A stretch of DNA of 64,000 nt, from NCBI RefSeq assembly GCF_900141805.1, contig NZ_FQYN01000001.1, positions 62,001 to 126,000 of the forward strand, given 5' to 3'. Shown here piece after piece: positions 1 through 8,324 of this stretch. Both the position numbers and the translations under genes were made by a program. The notes beneath the pieces are model-generated. The model made no database searches and had not been told where the DNA came from. It saw nothing but the letters and a program-made list of their open reading frames with translations. This stretch comes from Hymenobacter daecheongensis DSM 21074 (GTDB lineage: Bacteria; Bacteroidota; Bacteroidia; Cytophagales; Hymenobacteraceae). Numbering within the stretch: the stretch's first letter is position 1; each line of letters starts with the position of its first letter.

Positions 1-413
1 CACTGCGGCGGCAGCCGGGCCAGCGCGGCCGCCACCGAGGCTTCGGCCTCCTGCTGATACAGCGCGTGCAGGGCGTTGTCGGCGGCGGGCTCGGCGGCGG
101 CGGGCAGCTCGGCCCAGGGCACCTGCCGCTGGTGGCGCTCGGTGTGGCGCAGCGCCGCGTTTAGCGCCGCCCGGTACAGATACGCGCCGTAAGTAGTGCT
201 GACAGTCAGCGTGTCGCGGCTGTTCCAGATGCGCAGGAACACATCCTGTAGCAGGTCTTCCGTCACGGCGCGGTCCTGCACCACGCGGTGAATCACATTG
301 CCCAGCGGGCGGTAAAACTCCCGGAACAGCAGTTCCATAAACGCCTCCGCATCCGTCGCCCGCAGGTGGGCGAGGCGGGCTTCGAGCGCAGCTTCGGACG
401 GGGGAACAGCCAT
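1..413 (-). CDS. ECF sigma-70 factor, partial (C-terminus beyond window)
   Basis: About 137 residues are visible, from ATG at 413 to the window edge. The region-2 signature LLFREFYRPL is followed by VTEDLLQDVFLRIW, the usual core-binding helix of Bacteroidota FecI/RpoE-like sigma factors. Region 4 lies outside the window. The protein should direct RNA polymerase to a small set of envelope or TonB-receptor promoters, but its regulon cannot be read here. It lies on the same strand as and downstream of the MFS exporter (120 bp gap). No anti-sigma gene is visible on this side. Family call is firm; specificity is unknown. Confidence 0.85.
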   Translation of the reverse strand, partial: MAVPPSEAALEARLAHLRATDAEAFMELLFREFYRPLGNVIHRVVQDRAVTEDLLQDVFLRIWNSRDTLTVSTTYGAYLYRAALNAALRHTERHQRQVPWAELPAAAEPAADNALHALYQQEAEASVAAALARLPPQ

Positions 414-533
414 GGTGCGGGGTGGCAGCGGGGCCCTGATCAGCCGGATTCTTTAGCACAATTCTGCGCCAAAGCTACACTATATAGCGTTGCAGCTATT
501 GCCAACGACCGGTTTGTGCGCTTCCGGCTGCTT

Positions 534-1847
534 TCAGACTGCCGGCTCGGCCTGTTTCGGGGTCAGGTCGAGGGTGCGCAGCTTATCGGCCCGCCACGCC
601 GTGACGCCCACCACGCCCAGCGTCATCAGCCCTCCAAACACCACCGAGGGCACCACGCCCAGCCACCGGGCCATCACCCCCGACTCAAAGGCCCCAATCT
701 CGTTGCTGGAGCCGATAAAGATGTTGTTCACCGCCGACACGCGCCCTTTCATGTATTCGGGCGTGAAGGTGTGAATGAGTGTGGAGCGCACGATAACCGA
801 CACGGAATCGAACACGCCGGTGAGAAACAGCAGAAACAACGAAAGCCAGAAGTTAGTGGACAGCGCAAACGCAATGGTGGCCGCGCCGAAGCCTGCCACC
901 GCCCACAGCAGCTTGCGGCCCGCGTGTCGCCACAGCGGAAAGTACGTCAGCGCCACGGCCATCAGCACCGAGCCCACGGCCGGCGCGGCCCGCAGGTAGC
1001 CGTAGCCCTGGGCTCCCACTTTCAGAATGGTATCGGCAAAGATGGGCAGCAGGGCCACGGCCCCGCCAAACAGCACCGCAAACAGATCCAACGACAGCGC
1101 CGCCAGCACCAGCTGGTTGCCGAAAATGAACTGCACGCCCGTCAGCAGGCTTTCCTTCAGGCTGGGCTTCTCGCCCTCGCGGACGGGCAGCGGCCGGCCG
1201 GCAATGGACACATACAGCCCCAGCGCCAGCGCCATCAGCCCCGCATCCACGGCGTAGGCCGTCGTGATGCCGGTTTCGGGATGCACGCGGCCCGCAAAGC
1301 CGATAATCAGTCCGCCAATGGCCGGCCCGATGACCGACGAGGCCTGCCAGGTAGTGCTGTTCCAGGTAATGGCGTTCGAAAGCCGCTCCCGGTCGGGCAG
1401 CAGCTGGGGCATAAACGAGAACAGCGCCGGCCCCAGAAAGCCCCGCGCAATGCCGCTCACAAACAGCACCGCGTATAGCGGCAGCGTATACAAGGCTTCC
1501 TTCGCCAGCAAAGGCCGCCCCCACGGCCCCGACAGCCACCACAATGCCACCGAACACAGCAGCAGCACCGCCACGGCCAACACGATGATGTTTTTGCGCC
1601 GCACCGAGTCGGCCACGTGCCCGGCATACAGCGATACCACGATGCTGGGAATGGCCTCGGCCAGCCCGATCAGGCCCAGCGCCAGCGGGTCGCCGGTAAG
1701 CTTCAGAATCTGCCAGCTCACCACCGCGCCCTGGATCTGGGTGGCAATGACCATGCTGGCCCGGGCCGAAATCAGGCGGCGGAAATCCGGAATCCGCAAC
1801 GCGGCGTATGGGTCATGACGAAGGGGAGCGGGGGCGGCAGCTGGCAT
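534..1847 (-). CDS. MFS transporter of the EntS-like (MFS_3) type
   Basis: A 437-residue hydrophobic protein with about 12 membrane segments. The loop after TM2 carries the major facilitator motif GHVADSVRRKN (residues 76-86). The N-terminal DPYAALRIPDFRRL motif is typical of the MFS_3 group, which contains the enterobactin exporter EntS and many uncharacterised drug or siderophore exporters. It acts in the inner membrane, probably as a proton-driven efflux pump. No siderophore biosynthesis genes are nearby, so the substrate is unknown. Start ATG at 1847; the ORF on the opposite strand across this gene is a GC-rich shadow. Confidence 0.85.
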   Translation of the reverse strand: MPAAAPAPLRHDPYAALRIPDFRRLISARASMVIATQIQGAVVSWQILKLTGDPLALGLIGLAEAIPSIVVSLYAGHVADSVRRKNIIVLAVAVLLLCSVALWWLSGPWGRPLLAKEALYTLPLYAVLFVSGIARGFLGPALFSFMPQLLPDRERLSNAITWNSTTWQASSVIGPAIGGLIIGFAGRVHPETGITTAYAVDAGLMALALGLYVSIAGRPLPVREGEKPSLKESLLTGVQFIFGNQLVLAALSLDLFAVLFGGAVALLPIFADTILKVGAQGYGYLRAAPAVGSVLMAVALTYFPLWRHAGRKLLWAVAGFGAATIAFALSTNFWLSLFLLFLTGVFDSVSVIVRSTLIHTFTPEYMKGRVSAVNNIFIGSSNEIGAFESGVMARWLGVVPSVVFGGLMTLGVVGVTAWRADKLRTLDLTPKQAEPAV

Positions 1848-1998
1848 AGCGGAAACGAGTCGGGTGGAAGCGGGCCAAAGGTAGCGGGAAACCCGCCCTG
1901 GGCACTAAACCCGCCTATGTTTCAGATGCCGGGCCGCCGCGCTACTGTGCTGCAGCAACCGTCTATTTTCTCCTATCTTGCCCTCTATACACTGCGCC

Positions 1999-2427
1999 AT
2001 GCCTGCCCTTACGCTGCCCGTAGCCGATTTTATGGAGCTTACCTTCCGTCCGGATGCGGGCACGCTGCTGGGGCGCTGGCACCGTCCGGTGAGTGAGCCG
2101 GAGGTGCAGCAGGGCTACGAAGCCACATTGGCGGCCGCCACCGCCCACCGCTCGCGCTACTGGCTCCTCGACCTGCGCCGCCGCGGCCCCATCAGCGAAG
2201 ACAGTACCCATTGGGTGCTGGAGGCGTTTTTGCCGCGGCTGGCGTCTCTGCTCGGAGGCCGCGTCTACGTGGCCTTTCTCATGTCGCCGGGCCACCTGAG
2301 CGCCGTCGATCAGGAAAACGGCGCGCCGCTGGTGGCCAGCGCCGCCTGCCACGTGCGCCTGTTCACCGACGAGGGCAACGCCACCGAGTGGCTGCTGCGC
2401 CGCCAGCGCCACGAGGGCCAGGCGTAA
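1999..2427 (+). CDS. Conserved hypothetical protein, STAS-like size
   Basis: A 142-residue soluble protein starting MPALTLPVADFMELTF. I prefer this ATG (1999) to one 21 bp upstream because the shorter start lies just after a TATCTTG sequence resembling the Bacteroidota -7 element. There is no signal peptide or membrane segment. The mix of short strands and helices (YWLLDLRRRGPI, VYVAFLMSP) resembles small alpha/beta proteins of the SpoIIAA/STAS-like kind found in Hymenobacter, but no diagnostic motif is present. The neighbours give no functional clue. Function unknown. Confidence 0.7.
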   Translation: MPALTLPVADFMELTFRPDAGTLLGRWHRPVSEPEVQQGYEATLAAATAHRSRYWLLDLRRRGPISEDSTHWVLEAFLPRLASLLGGRVYVAFLMSPGHLSAVDQENGAPLVASAACHVRLFTDEGNATEWLLRRQRHEGQA

Positions 2428-2510
2428 CCCTGCGTGCCCCAACCGCGTCAGTAGTCTGGCCGGCAGTTGATTTTGCTGCGGCCTATCTTTCTCCCCAACA
2501 CCTGCCTCGT

Positions 2511-3080
2511 ATGCGTTCCTTCTATCTTGCCTGCGGGGTTGCGGGTAGCCTGCTGCTTGCTGCCGCGCCCGTTTTCGCCCAAACCACTTCCCCGGCCCCG
2601 GCCCGCGCCACCAGCCTGAAAGATGGCGTGTACCGCAAAGGCGGCCTGACCATGCGGCTGCAGGCCGGCCAGACCAGCCGCCTTTCGGCCCCCGTCACCA
2701 TGGCCAACGGCCTCACCATTCGTCCCGATGGCATTATGGTGAGCAAAGACGGCACCCGCCAGATATTGGAAGAAGGCAAAGCCGTGAACATGCAGGGCCA
2801 GATTGTGGGCTTCGCCGATGATATGATGTCGGCCCCCGCCATCGAGCAGCGGGCCCGCCAGGTGGCCGGCGTTACCGAGACGCGCGTGGCCATGCCCGAT
2901 GCCGGCCCCGTGCCCGCCCGCTTGGCGCTGGAGCTGCTACGCACCGAGCGCCGCTTAGCCCTGCTCCAGCAGCTCGCCGACAAGCTGGCCCAGCGCGCCG
3001 GCACCGCCACCGGGCAAACCGCTGCCACCGCCGCCCTCGATGCGCAGATCCGGGACCTGGACGCGCAGCTGAAACGCTAG
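2511..3080 (+). CDS. Secreted protein with DUF6799-like domain
   Basis: A 189-residue protein from ATG 2511. The open frame continues upstream, but this Met starts a clear signal peptide ending PVFAQ (about residue 23). Residues 35-95 (KDGVYRKGGLTMRL, then ANGLTIRPDGIMVSKDGTR) have the short beta repeat pattern I associate with DUF6799 of Hymenobacter relatives. The C-terminal part is helical, rich in Ala, Leu and Gln, and possibly coiled coil. It is likely periplasmic or surface-associated. A strong terminator follows 34 bp after the stop, so it ends its transcript. Domain assignment is from memory of the family; function unknown. Confidence 0.75.
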   Translation: MRSFYLACGVAGSLLLAAAPVFAQTTSPAPARATSLKDGVYRKGGLTMRLQAGQTSRLSAPVTMANGLTIRPDGIMVSKDGTRQILEEGKAVNMQGQIVGFADDMMSAPAIEQRARQVAGVTETRVAMPDAGPVPARLALELLRTERRLALLQQLADKLAQRAGTATGQTAATAALDAQIRDLDAQLKR

Positions 3081-3113
3081 CGCGCCATTGGCGCGCCACC
3101 GTCTGAAAACCCC

Positions 3114-3140
3114 AAAAGCCCGCCTTGGCGGGCTTTTTTT
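3114..3140 (+). terminator. Intrinsic terminator after the DUF6799-like gene
   Basis: Inverted repeat AAAAGCCCGCC, two-base loop TT, GGCGGGCTTTTTTT: a GC-rich stem with a run of seven T, 34 bp after the stop at 3080. A smaller hairpin (GCGCGCC/GGCGCGC) lies between. Confidence 0.85.
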
Positions 3141-3292
3141 ATGTGCCACTCTATGCCCTGGGCACGGCGTTTCGCGCTTTTGCAGCGCCAGCCACCGCCG
3201 GCTGCCATCCGGCCCAAAAACGCAGTATTTGATTTTTTCAATACCGGGTTTCAAAACTGTGCAATTTTTTTTCTCATTTGGCAGCAAACCCA

Positions 3293-3323
3293 TTGTGTTT
3301 AGCAAACCAGTTATCTACATTTG
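3293..3323 (+). promoter_or_regulatory. Candidate Bacteroidota promoter for the sigma factor gene
   Basis: TTG at 3293-3295 lies 20 bp before TACATTTG (3316-3323), an exact match to TAnnTTTG. This predicts a leader of roughly 90 nt before the start at 3419. Apart from the terminator and this promoter I see nothing else in the 338-bp gap between 3080 and 3419, which is more AT-rich than its surroundings. Confidence 0.6.
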
Positions 3324-3418
3324 ATTTCTTCAATCACCTCCTTTCCGGGTCCTACCCACTCATCGGCAACTGCACTCTATGGCCTAAAGCTCTACTTCCC
3401 ATTCACTAAGTAGTCTTT

Positions 3419-4054
3419 ATGGAAACCATGCAGCCGAGCGACTCCGCTCTGATTTCGCTCTATATTGCCGGCAAGGAAGATGCCTTCGCTTTATTGTTAG
3501 ACCGGCACAAGAGCCGCGTTTTCACGACGATCATGCTGATCGTGCGCGACGAGGACGTGGCCGACGATCTGCTGCAGGATGTCTTCATCAAGGCCATTCA
3601 CACCATGAAAAGCGGGCGCTACAACGAGGAAGGGAAATTCTCATCCTGGATCTGCCGCATCGCGCACAATCTGGCCATCGATTTTTTCCGGCGCGAAAAA
3701 CGTAGCCCACTTTTGAGCCTCGATACAACAAGTCATGCCTTCAACTCGTTGTCGATGGCAGAAGAGGGGGCGGATGTGTCTATCTCCCGGGAAGAAACCT
3801 ACGCCCGTCTTCGGGAGTTAATTCAGGACCTACCTGCGGCGCAGAAAGAGGTGCTCGTGATGCGACACTACGGCGACATGAGCTTCCAGGAAATTGCCGA
3901 CGCGACGGGGGTCAGTATCAACACTGCCTTGGGGCGGATGCGCTACGCCCTGATCAACCTGCGGAAGAAGATGGCCGCACAACCCGTTTTCTATGATCAA
4001 AACCTTTACCCACGAGAAGCTCCTGCGGTACGTGTACAACGAGTTGCCGGCTAA
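3419..4054 (+). CDS. RNA polymerase sigma-70 factor, ECF type
   Basis: A 211-residue sigma factor. Region 2 spans about residues 10-90 (DEDVADDLLQDVFIKAI and FSSWICRIAHNLAIDFFRR), and region 4 about residues 120-185 (LPAAQKEVLVMRHYGDMSFQ, then EIADATGVSINTALGRMR as the -35 binding helix-turn-helix). It has a 24-residue tail after region 4 that is produced by reading into the next gene: its last 62 nt overlap the start of the gene at 3993. Overlapping coding suggests translational coupling to the putative regulator. It differs from the partial FecI-like factor at 1-413. Target promoters cannot be inferred. Confidence 0.9.
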   Translation: METMQPSDSALISLYIAGKEDAFALLLDRHKSRVFTTIMLIVRDEDVADDLLQDVFIKAIHTMKSGRYNEEGKFSSWICRIAHNLAIDFFRREKRSPLLSLDTTSHAFNSLSMAEEGADVSISREETYARLRELIQDLPAAQKEVLVMRHYGDMSFQEIADATGVSINTALGRMRYALINLRKKMAAQPVFYDQNLYPREAPAVRVQRVAG

Positions 4055-4223
4055 GGAGCACCAGGAAGTAGAGCACGCCCTGCTTCACGACCCCGAGTTG
4101 GCCACTATTTGCGCCGACCTGCTGCTGGCTCAGCGCTGCCTGGACGGCCTGCAGCGTCAGCCCCGCCAGCAAACCACCGATTCGATTCTGCAATACTCGC
4201 GCACCTTTTTGAAGGCGGGTTAG
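3993..4223 (+). CDS. Small putative anti-sigma factor
   Basis: A 76-residue soluble protein starting MIKTFTHEKLLRYVYNEL and overlapping the sigma gene by 62 nt in another frame. The opening resembles the N-terminal sigma-binding helix of zinc-finger anti-sigma factors (LLxYVxxEL, then a region around EHALLHDPEL), but the His-x3-Cys-x2-Cys zinc motif is absent and there is no transmembrane helix. I infer a cytoplasmic anti-sigma or sigma-modulating role from position and this resemblance only. Small sigma-adjacent genes of this kind are common in Cytophagales. ATG 3993 is the only reasonable start. Confidence 0.65.
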   Translation: MIKTFTHEKLLRYVYNELPAKEHQEVEHALLHDPELATICADLLLAQRCLDGLQRQPRQQTTDSILQYSRTFLKAG

Positions 4224-4338
4224 CAGCGGCACAAGCCCAAGAGAGGGAAAGAGTAAATGCGCCAATGGCGTGGGAAAGACCTGCTGAACCAGCATCTTTG
4301 CCCCGGCATCCGCGCCATTTATTCTCTCCCTCTTTTTT

Positions 4339-5058
4339 ATGCGCAAGCCCGAACGGTTCCGCCGCTTCCTCGACTATTTCACCACCAATTTTCCCGAGCC
4401 CCAAACGGAGCTGCACTACGGCAACCCGTACGAGCTGATTGTGGCCGTCGTGCTCAGCGCCCAGTGCACCGATAAGCGCGTAAACCAGATTATGCCCGCG
4501 CTGCTGGCGCAGTTCCCGACGCCCGCGCACCTGGCCGCTGCCTCTCCCGACGATATTTTCCCGCTCATCCGCAGCGTATCCTACCCCAACAACAAGGCCA
4601 AGCACCTGGCCGGCCTGGGCCGCCTTCTGACCGAAGAATTCAACTCGGAAGTGCCGAGCACACTGGAGGAGTTGCAGCGCCTGCCCGGTGTGGGCCGCAA
4701 AACGGCTAATGTAATTCTGTCCGTCATTTACAACCAGCCCACCATGGCCGTCGATACGCACGTTTTTCGCGTGTCGCACCGCCTGGGCCTGGCTGCCCTC
4801 ACGGCAACCACACCGCTGGCGGTGGAGAAAGAGTTGGTGCGGTATATACCCGAAGCCCTGATTCCGAAGGCCCACCACTGGCTTATTCTGCACGGCCGCT
4901 ACATCTGCGTGGCCCGGCAGCCGAAGTGCGCCATCTGCCCGCTCAAAGATTTCTGCAAATACTACGCGCAGCATTTCGGCGAACCTGCCCCCAGCGCCTG
5001 CAAACAGGGTTCTGCCCCCAAACAAGCTTCAACTATTTTGCCAGACAGTACAACTTAG
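4339..5058 (+). CDS. nth: Endonuclease III, base-excision repair DNA glycosylase/AP lyase
   Basis: A 239-residue protein that removes oxidised pyrimidines and nicks at abasic sites. The helix-hairpin-helix LPGVGRKTANV contains the catalytic Lys121, and VDTHVFRV supplies the catalytic Asp139 (E. coli Lys120 and Asp138). The [4Fe-4S] loop has Cys190, 197, 200 and 206 with the standard C-x6-C-x2-C-x5-C spacing. About 28 residues after the cluster are not conserved and polar (PSACKQGSAPKQ), longer than E. coli Nth at 211 residues. It follows the anti-sigma-like gene by 115 bp and may share its transcript. A second HhH glycosylase, mutY, lies 7 kb downstream. Confidence 0.95.
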   Translation: MRKPERFRRFLDYFTTNFPEPQTELHYGNPYELIVAVVLSAQCTDKRVNQIMPALLAQFPTPAHLAAASPDDIFPLIRSVSYPNNKAKHLAGLGRLLTEEFNSEVPSTLEELQRLPGVGRKTANVILSVIYNQPTMAVDTHVFRVSHRLGLAALTATTPLAVEKELVRYIPEALIPKAHHWLILHGRYICVARQPKCAICPLKDFCKYYAQHFGEPAPSACKQGSAPKQASTILPDSTT

Positions 5059-5100
5059 CACAAAACTGGTTATAGCGGGTACATAAGCTCAGCTTGGAGT

Positions 5101-5204
5101 GAGTAGCGCGAAAATCTGTTGCGCGACGAGCATAGCAAGTATCCGAAACCGCGCAGTTCCAGACACTCGCTGTACTCATCGCGAAACGGATTTTCACGTT
5201 ACTC
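5101..5204. repeat. Imperfect 104-bp palindrome overlapping the glycosyltransferase stop codon
   Basis: Two 49-nt arms (5101-5149 and 5156-5204) around a 6-nt centre CGCGCA. The left arm begins GAGTAGCGCGAAAATCTGTT; the reverse complement of the right arm begins GAGTAACGTGAAAATCCGTT. About 40 of 49 positions pair. The right arm contains the TAA stop (5199-5201) of the minus-strand glycosyltransferase. It fills most of the gap between nth and that gene. Confidence 0.75.
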
Positions 5205-6407
5205 GCTCTGGCTGGTGGCAGCTTCCAGCACCCGCTGCACCGTAGCGGCAATCTGCTGGCGGTCAAATTGCGCGGCGGCTACTTGCCGGCCGTTTTCGCC
5301 GGCTGCCCGCAGCGTTTCCGGCTGCGCCAATATATTCTGTAGGCAGGCCGCTAAAGCGTCGGCATCGCCGGCGGGCGCATACCAGCCGCAGCCATACTGT
5401 TCCACCAACGCCTTCGTCCAGCCCTGATTAGTGACGACAACGGGCGTGCCTACCGCCAGACTGTCGTAGAACTTAGCCGGCGAATTAGCATCCAGCACCG
5501 GCAGATTCAGGAACGACACCACCGACATATCGGCCAGCCGGAACCACCCGAATACGGTATGGCGCGGCTGCGGCGGCACCAGCCGGATGCTGGTGCACCG
5601 CGCGGCCGCGGCCCGCACCAGCGGCTCATGAAATCCCAGCCCCATGAACAGCCACACCACGTTTGGCCGCCGGAGCGCGAGCAGTTCGGCGGCAGCTACC
5701 AGCGTCGGAATATCGTTGGCACGGCCAAAGGTGCCGGCGTAGAGCACCACCTGCTTGCCGGCCAGCCCGTGCGCCTGCCGCAGCGCTTCTACTGCCTCCG
5801 GCGTTGCCAGCGCGGCCAGCTCCAGGTCGGTGCCGTTGAGTACGGTCGTAATTTTTTCCGGCGCGATGCCCTGCGCCTGCACGTAGCGCGTCATGTCGGG
5901 CGAGAGTGGCAGAATATGTTGGGCGCTGCGGTAGAGGCTCTTTTCCAGGGCAAAAAGCCTGTTTTGCGCGAAGCGCGTGGGCACGGCGCCCATGGCAATG
6001 GGGAACGACGGCCACAAATCCTGCACCTCAAACACCCACGGCACCCGCCGCTGCCGCGCCACCTGCGCCGCCGCCCACGCTGCCGTCAACGGCGTAGAGA
6101 TGCCCCAGATAACGTCTGGCCGCTCCAGGCGCAGCCCTTCGCGCACAGCATACGCCGCGTATTGCCCGAAAGCCAGCACCCGTCGCGCCACGCCCATCTT
6201 ATTAGCATACGGCACCTCGGCAGCCCGCATTTCCACACCCTCCGGCAGCCAGGGGTACAGGTGCGTCAGCCGCTGGGTTTCCCAGGTGCGCGTCGTAATC
6301 AGCGTAACGCGGTGCGACTTTGCCAGGTGCGCCAGCAACGAATAGTGCCGGCTCGTGGCCGGGCAGTCGGGGTTCGTGTGGTACTGGCTGAAAACGGCAA
6401 TGTGCAC
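5199..6407 (-). CDS. Glycosyltransferase family 4
   Basis: A 402-residue GT-B fold enzyme that should transfer a sugar from a nucleotide-sugar donor to a surface glycan or lipid-linked acceptor on the cytoplasmic side of the inner membrane. The N-terminal Rossmann half begins MHIAVFSQYHTNPD with SRHYSLLAHLAKSHRV. The C-terminal donor domain has VVLYAGTFGRANDIPTLV and the conserved region around NSPAKFYDSLAVGTPVVVTN. The overall look is that of WbuB-like sugar transferases. It stands alone, without other polysaccharide genes. The stop codon lies inside an inverted repeat arm, so its extreme C-terminus may have been altered by that element. Confidence 0.88.
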   Translation of the reverse strand: MHIAVFSQYHTNPDCPATSRHYSLLAHLAKSHRVTLITTRTWETQRLTHLYPWLPEGVEMRAAEVPYANKMGVARRVLAFGQYAAYAVREGLRLERPDVIWGISTPLTAAWAAAQVARQRRVPWVFEVQDLWPSFPIAMGAVPTRFAQNRLFALEKSLYRSAQHILPLSPDMTRYVQAQGIAPEKITTVLNGTDLELAALATPEAVEALRQAHGLAGKQVVLYAGTFGRANDIPTLVAAAELLALRRPNVVWLFMGLGFHEPLVRAAAARCTSIRLVPPQPRHTVFGWFRLADMSVVSFLNLPVLDANSPAKFYDSLAVGTPVVVTNQGWTKALVEQYGCGWYAPAGDADALAACLQNILAQPETLRAAGENGRQVAAAQFDRQQIAATVQRVLEAATSQSE

Positions 6408-6414
6408 GTGGAGT

Positions 6415-6521
6415 CAATTAAGAATTAGGAATTAAAAATTGAGAATTCTGTCTCACCCAACTTGACTAAACCCGTGGCTGCTGAGAAATTTTTTAATTCT
6501 TAATTCTCAATTTTTAATTGA
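6415..6521. repeat. AT-rich inverted repeat between glycosyltransferase and gldB
   Basis: AATTAAAAATTGAGAATT (6430-6447) pairs with AATTCTCAATTTTTAATT (6502-6519). The flanks repeat AATT-rich words such as AAGAATTAGGAATT. The segment is far more AT-rich than the surrounding genes. A similar AATTC-rich inverted repeat lies at 63397-63499. Confidence 0.65.
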
Positions 6522-6526
6522 GCGCG

Positions 6527-7528
6527 TCAGCGCTTCGGCCGGTAGCGCGATTCGCTCAGGATGCGCTGGGGGTCTCTTTCGGCCATCAGCTGTTTCAGCG
6601 TCACGTTGGGGTGCTCGGCCATGTACTTGCGTACGATCTGCCAGCCCACCCATGCCCCCACCCGGCCGGGGCAGGTCTGGCCAATTTCGGGCACGTTGGG
6701 CCGCTCGCCCATGTATTTCTGAATGGTGAAAGGCGCCGTGTTGTAAATCAGGTTCTTCTCGATGAAGTGCGCCCAGATTTTGCCCTCGTTAAACTGCACC
6801 CCCGCCATTTCCGGGCCTGTAAAGCCCATCAGCAGCGTATCGGCGGTGCAGGGCAGCACTTTTTCGGCGAAGTAGAGCGACTTCCCAAACTGCACCATCT
6901 CGCCCAGCATGGTCTGGTTGGTCAGCGCGTGCTGGTTGTATTTGCTGCTCACGGCCAGCGCCGCCGTAGGCATGAGGTAGGCCGGCGCGTAGCGGCGCAG
7001 AATGTACTCGGGCAGGTTGGGCCGGTAGCTGGCTTTGGGCCCCACGAAGAAGTCGAGGCTTAGCACCATCAGGCTGTCATTCACGAACATATCCTGGCTC
7101 AAGCCGCTGACAAAGGTCTTGACTGGCGGCACCCGAAAATCGGGAAAGTAGTAGCGCACGTGCTGAAACATGCGCTGCAGCTGCGCCTTCAGCACCTCCG
7201 TGTCTTTAAATTCGGCTTCTGCCTCTTTGCCTAGTTTCTGCAGGCCCTGGTTGGTGGCCAGCTTCACCAGCGCCTGATCCAGCACTTCCTCCGACGGATA
7301 CTGCTTGCGCTGCAGAAACTGATCGGCAAACAGCGGATGCTGCCGCACGAACTGCCGGGCCTCGGCGGGCGTGCGAATCTGGAAGAACGGCTGCTCCAGG
7401 CGCTCCAGCTGCACGGGTGCCGCTACGCGGGCCACTTCGGGGTTCGACTCGCACTGAGAAGTATCCGTACTGCAGCCATTGCTCAGCAGGAGCACGGAGC
7501 CGAGCGCGGCGGTCAGGAAAAGACGCAT
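6527..7528 (-). CDS. gldB: Gliding motility lipoprotein GldB
   Basis: A 333-residue protein from ATG 7528. The open frame extends 63 nt upstream, but this Met begins the lipoprotein signal MRLFLTAALGSVLLLSNGC with Cys19 as the lipidation site. The mature part matches GldB as I know it: RLEQPFF near the start, a central YYFPDFRVP segment, DSLMVLSLDFFVG, and a C-terminal AWVGWQIVRKYM. GldB is an essential lipoprotein of the Bacteroidota gliding/type IX secretion machinery. The usual partner gldC is not adjacent. It is divergent from the barrel protein gene at 7637. Confidence 0.8.
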   Translation of the reverse strand: MRLFLTAALGSVLLLSNGCSTDTSQCESNPEVARVAAPVQLERLEQPFFQIRTPAEARQFVRQHPLFADQFLQRKQYPSEEVLDQALVKLATNQGLQKLGKEAEAEFKDTEVLKAQLQRMFQHVRYYFPDFRVPPVKTFVSGLSQDMFVNDSLMVLSLDFFVGPKASYRPNLPEYILRRYAPAYLMPTAALAVSSKYNQHALTNQTMLGEMVQFGKSLYFAEKVLPCTADTLLMGFTGPEMAGVQFNEGKIWAHFIEKNLIYNTAPFTIQKYMGERPNVPEIGQTCPGRVGAWVGWQIVRKYMAEHPNVTLKQLMAERDPQRILSESRYRPKR

Positions 7529-7554
7529 GGGGGCGGTGTTGTAAGGCACGCTTC

Positions 7555-7562
7555 TATATTTG
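7555..7562 (+). promoter_or_regulatory. Candidate -7 element for the barrel protein gene
   Basis: TATATTTG is an exact TAnnTTTG match 74 bp before the start at 7637, in the gap divergent from gldB. I see no well-spaced TTTG at -33 (nearest TTG is at 7539), so this is a partial promoter match. Confidence 0.5.
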
Positions 7563-7636
7563 GGCGAAAATAACCTAAATCGAAACGCCAAGCGGCCCGC
7601 TTTCGTCTAAAGCACAACTCCCTATCCCCTTTTGCC

Positions 7637-8323
7637 ATGAAAAAATCGTTGCTCGCCCTGCTCCTGCTGGGTGCTTCCGCCGGGGCTGCTTCGGCGCAGG
7701 TCGAAATTGGCCTCAAACTTTCGCCCTCCGTGGCCTATCTGCGGGCCGATTCGCCATCCGGCTCCAGCTTTCAGAACGAGAAGAGCAAGGTTACCCTCGG
7801 CGGTGGTCTGGTGGTCGATTATTTCTTCGGGCAGAACTACGCTTTCAGCTCTGGCCTGTGGCTGACGGGCAAGGGCGGCACCATTTCCTACACCGATAAA
7901 ACCAGCGCCACCAACGCCGACCCGGTGCGCCGCAACCAGGAAATCGGCCTGCAGTACCTGGAAGTGCCTCTCACCGTCAAGCTTTTCACCAACGACGTGG
8001 CCACCGACACGAAAGTGTACTTCCAGCTCGGCGGCTCCGTCGGCGCCCTCATCGGCAGCCGACTCAACGGCGACAAGCGCTACACCGACCCCGCCACGGC
8101 CCAGGAAACGGAAGCCAGCAAGCACTTTATTCTGCCCGATGCAGCGGCGTTAGTTGGAGCCGGCGTAGAGTATCAGCTCGGCCAAAGCACCAAGGTATTT
8201 GCCGGCCTCTCCTACCACCGCGGCCTAGTCAATATCGAAAAGTACTTCGACAAGGACCGTGGCATTAAGGACGTTACGCTCAAGAACAACGAAATTGCCC
8301 TTGATCTTGGCTTGAAGTTTTAA
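7637..8323 (+). CDS. Outer-membrane beta-barrel protein (porin-like family)
   Basis: A 228-residue protein with signal peptide MKKSLLALLLLGASAGAASAQ (cleavage after AQ). The rest alternates short amphipathic strands (VEIGLKLSPSVAYLR, VTLGGGLVVDYFFG, YAFSSGLWLTGKGG, LQYLEVPLTVKLF) and ends in LDLGLKF, with the terminal Phe expected of an outer-membrane barrel. It fits the Bacteroidota 'outer membrane beta-barrel' family, with a predicted eight-stranded barrel. Function is unknown; it may be structural or a minor porin. The stop is followed within 2 bp by the first copy of the 160-bp palindromic element. Confidence 0.85.
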   Translation: MKKSLLALLLLGASAGAASAQVEIGLKLSPSVAYLRADSPSGSSFQNEKSKVTLGGGLVVDYFFGQNYAFSSGLWLTGKGGTISYTDKTSATNADPVRRNQEIGLQYLEVPLTVKLFTNDVATDTKVYFQLGGSVGALIGSRLNGDKRYTDPATAQETEASKHFILPDAAALVGAGVEYQLGQSTKVFAGLSYHRGLVNIEKYFDKDRGIKDVTLKNNEIALDLGLKF

Positions 8324-8324
8324 G

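Noticed and set aside
288..1478. 396-residue open frame antisense to the MFS transporter
   Set aside because: Arg/His/Gln-rich shadow with no family similarity; overlaps the sigma factor and transporter genes.
534..1847. Siderophore export function for the MFS protein
   Set aside because: Only family-level resemblance to EntS; no siderophore biosynthesis genes nearby, so the substrate is left open.
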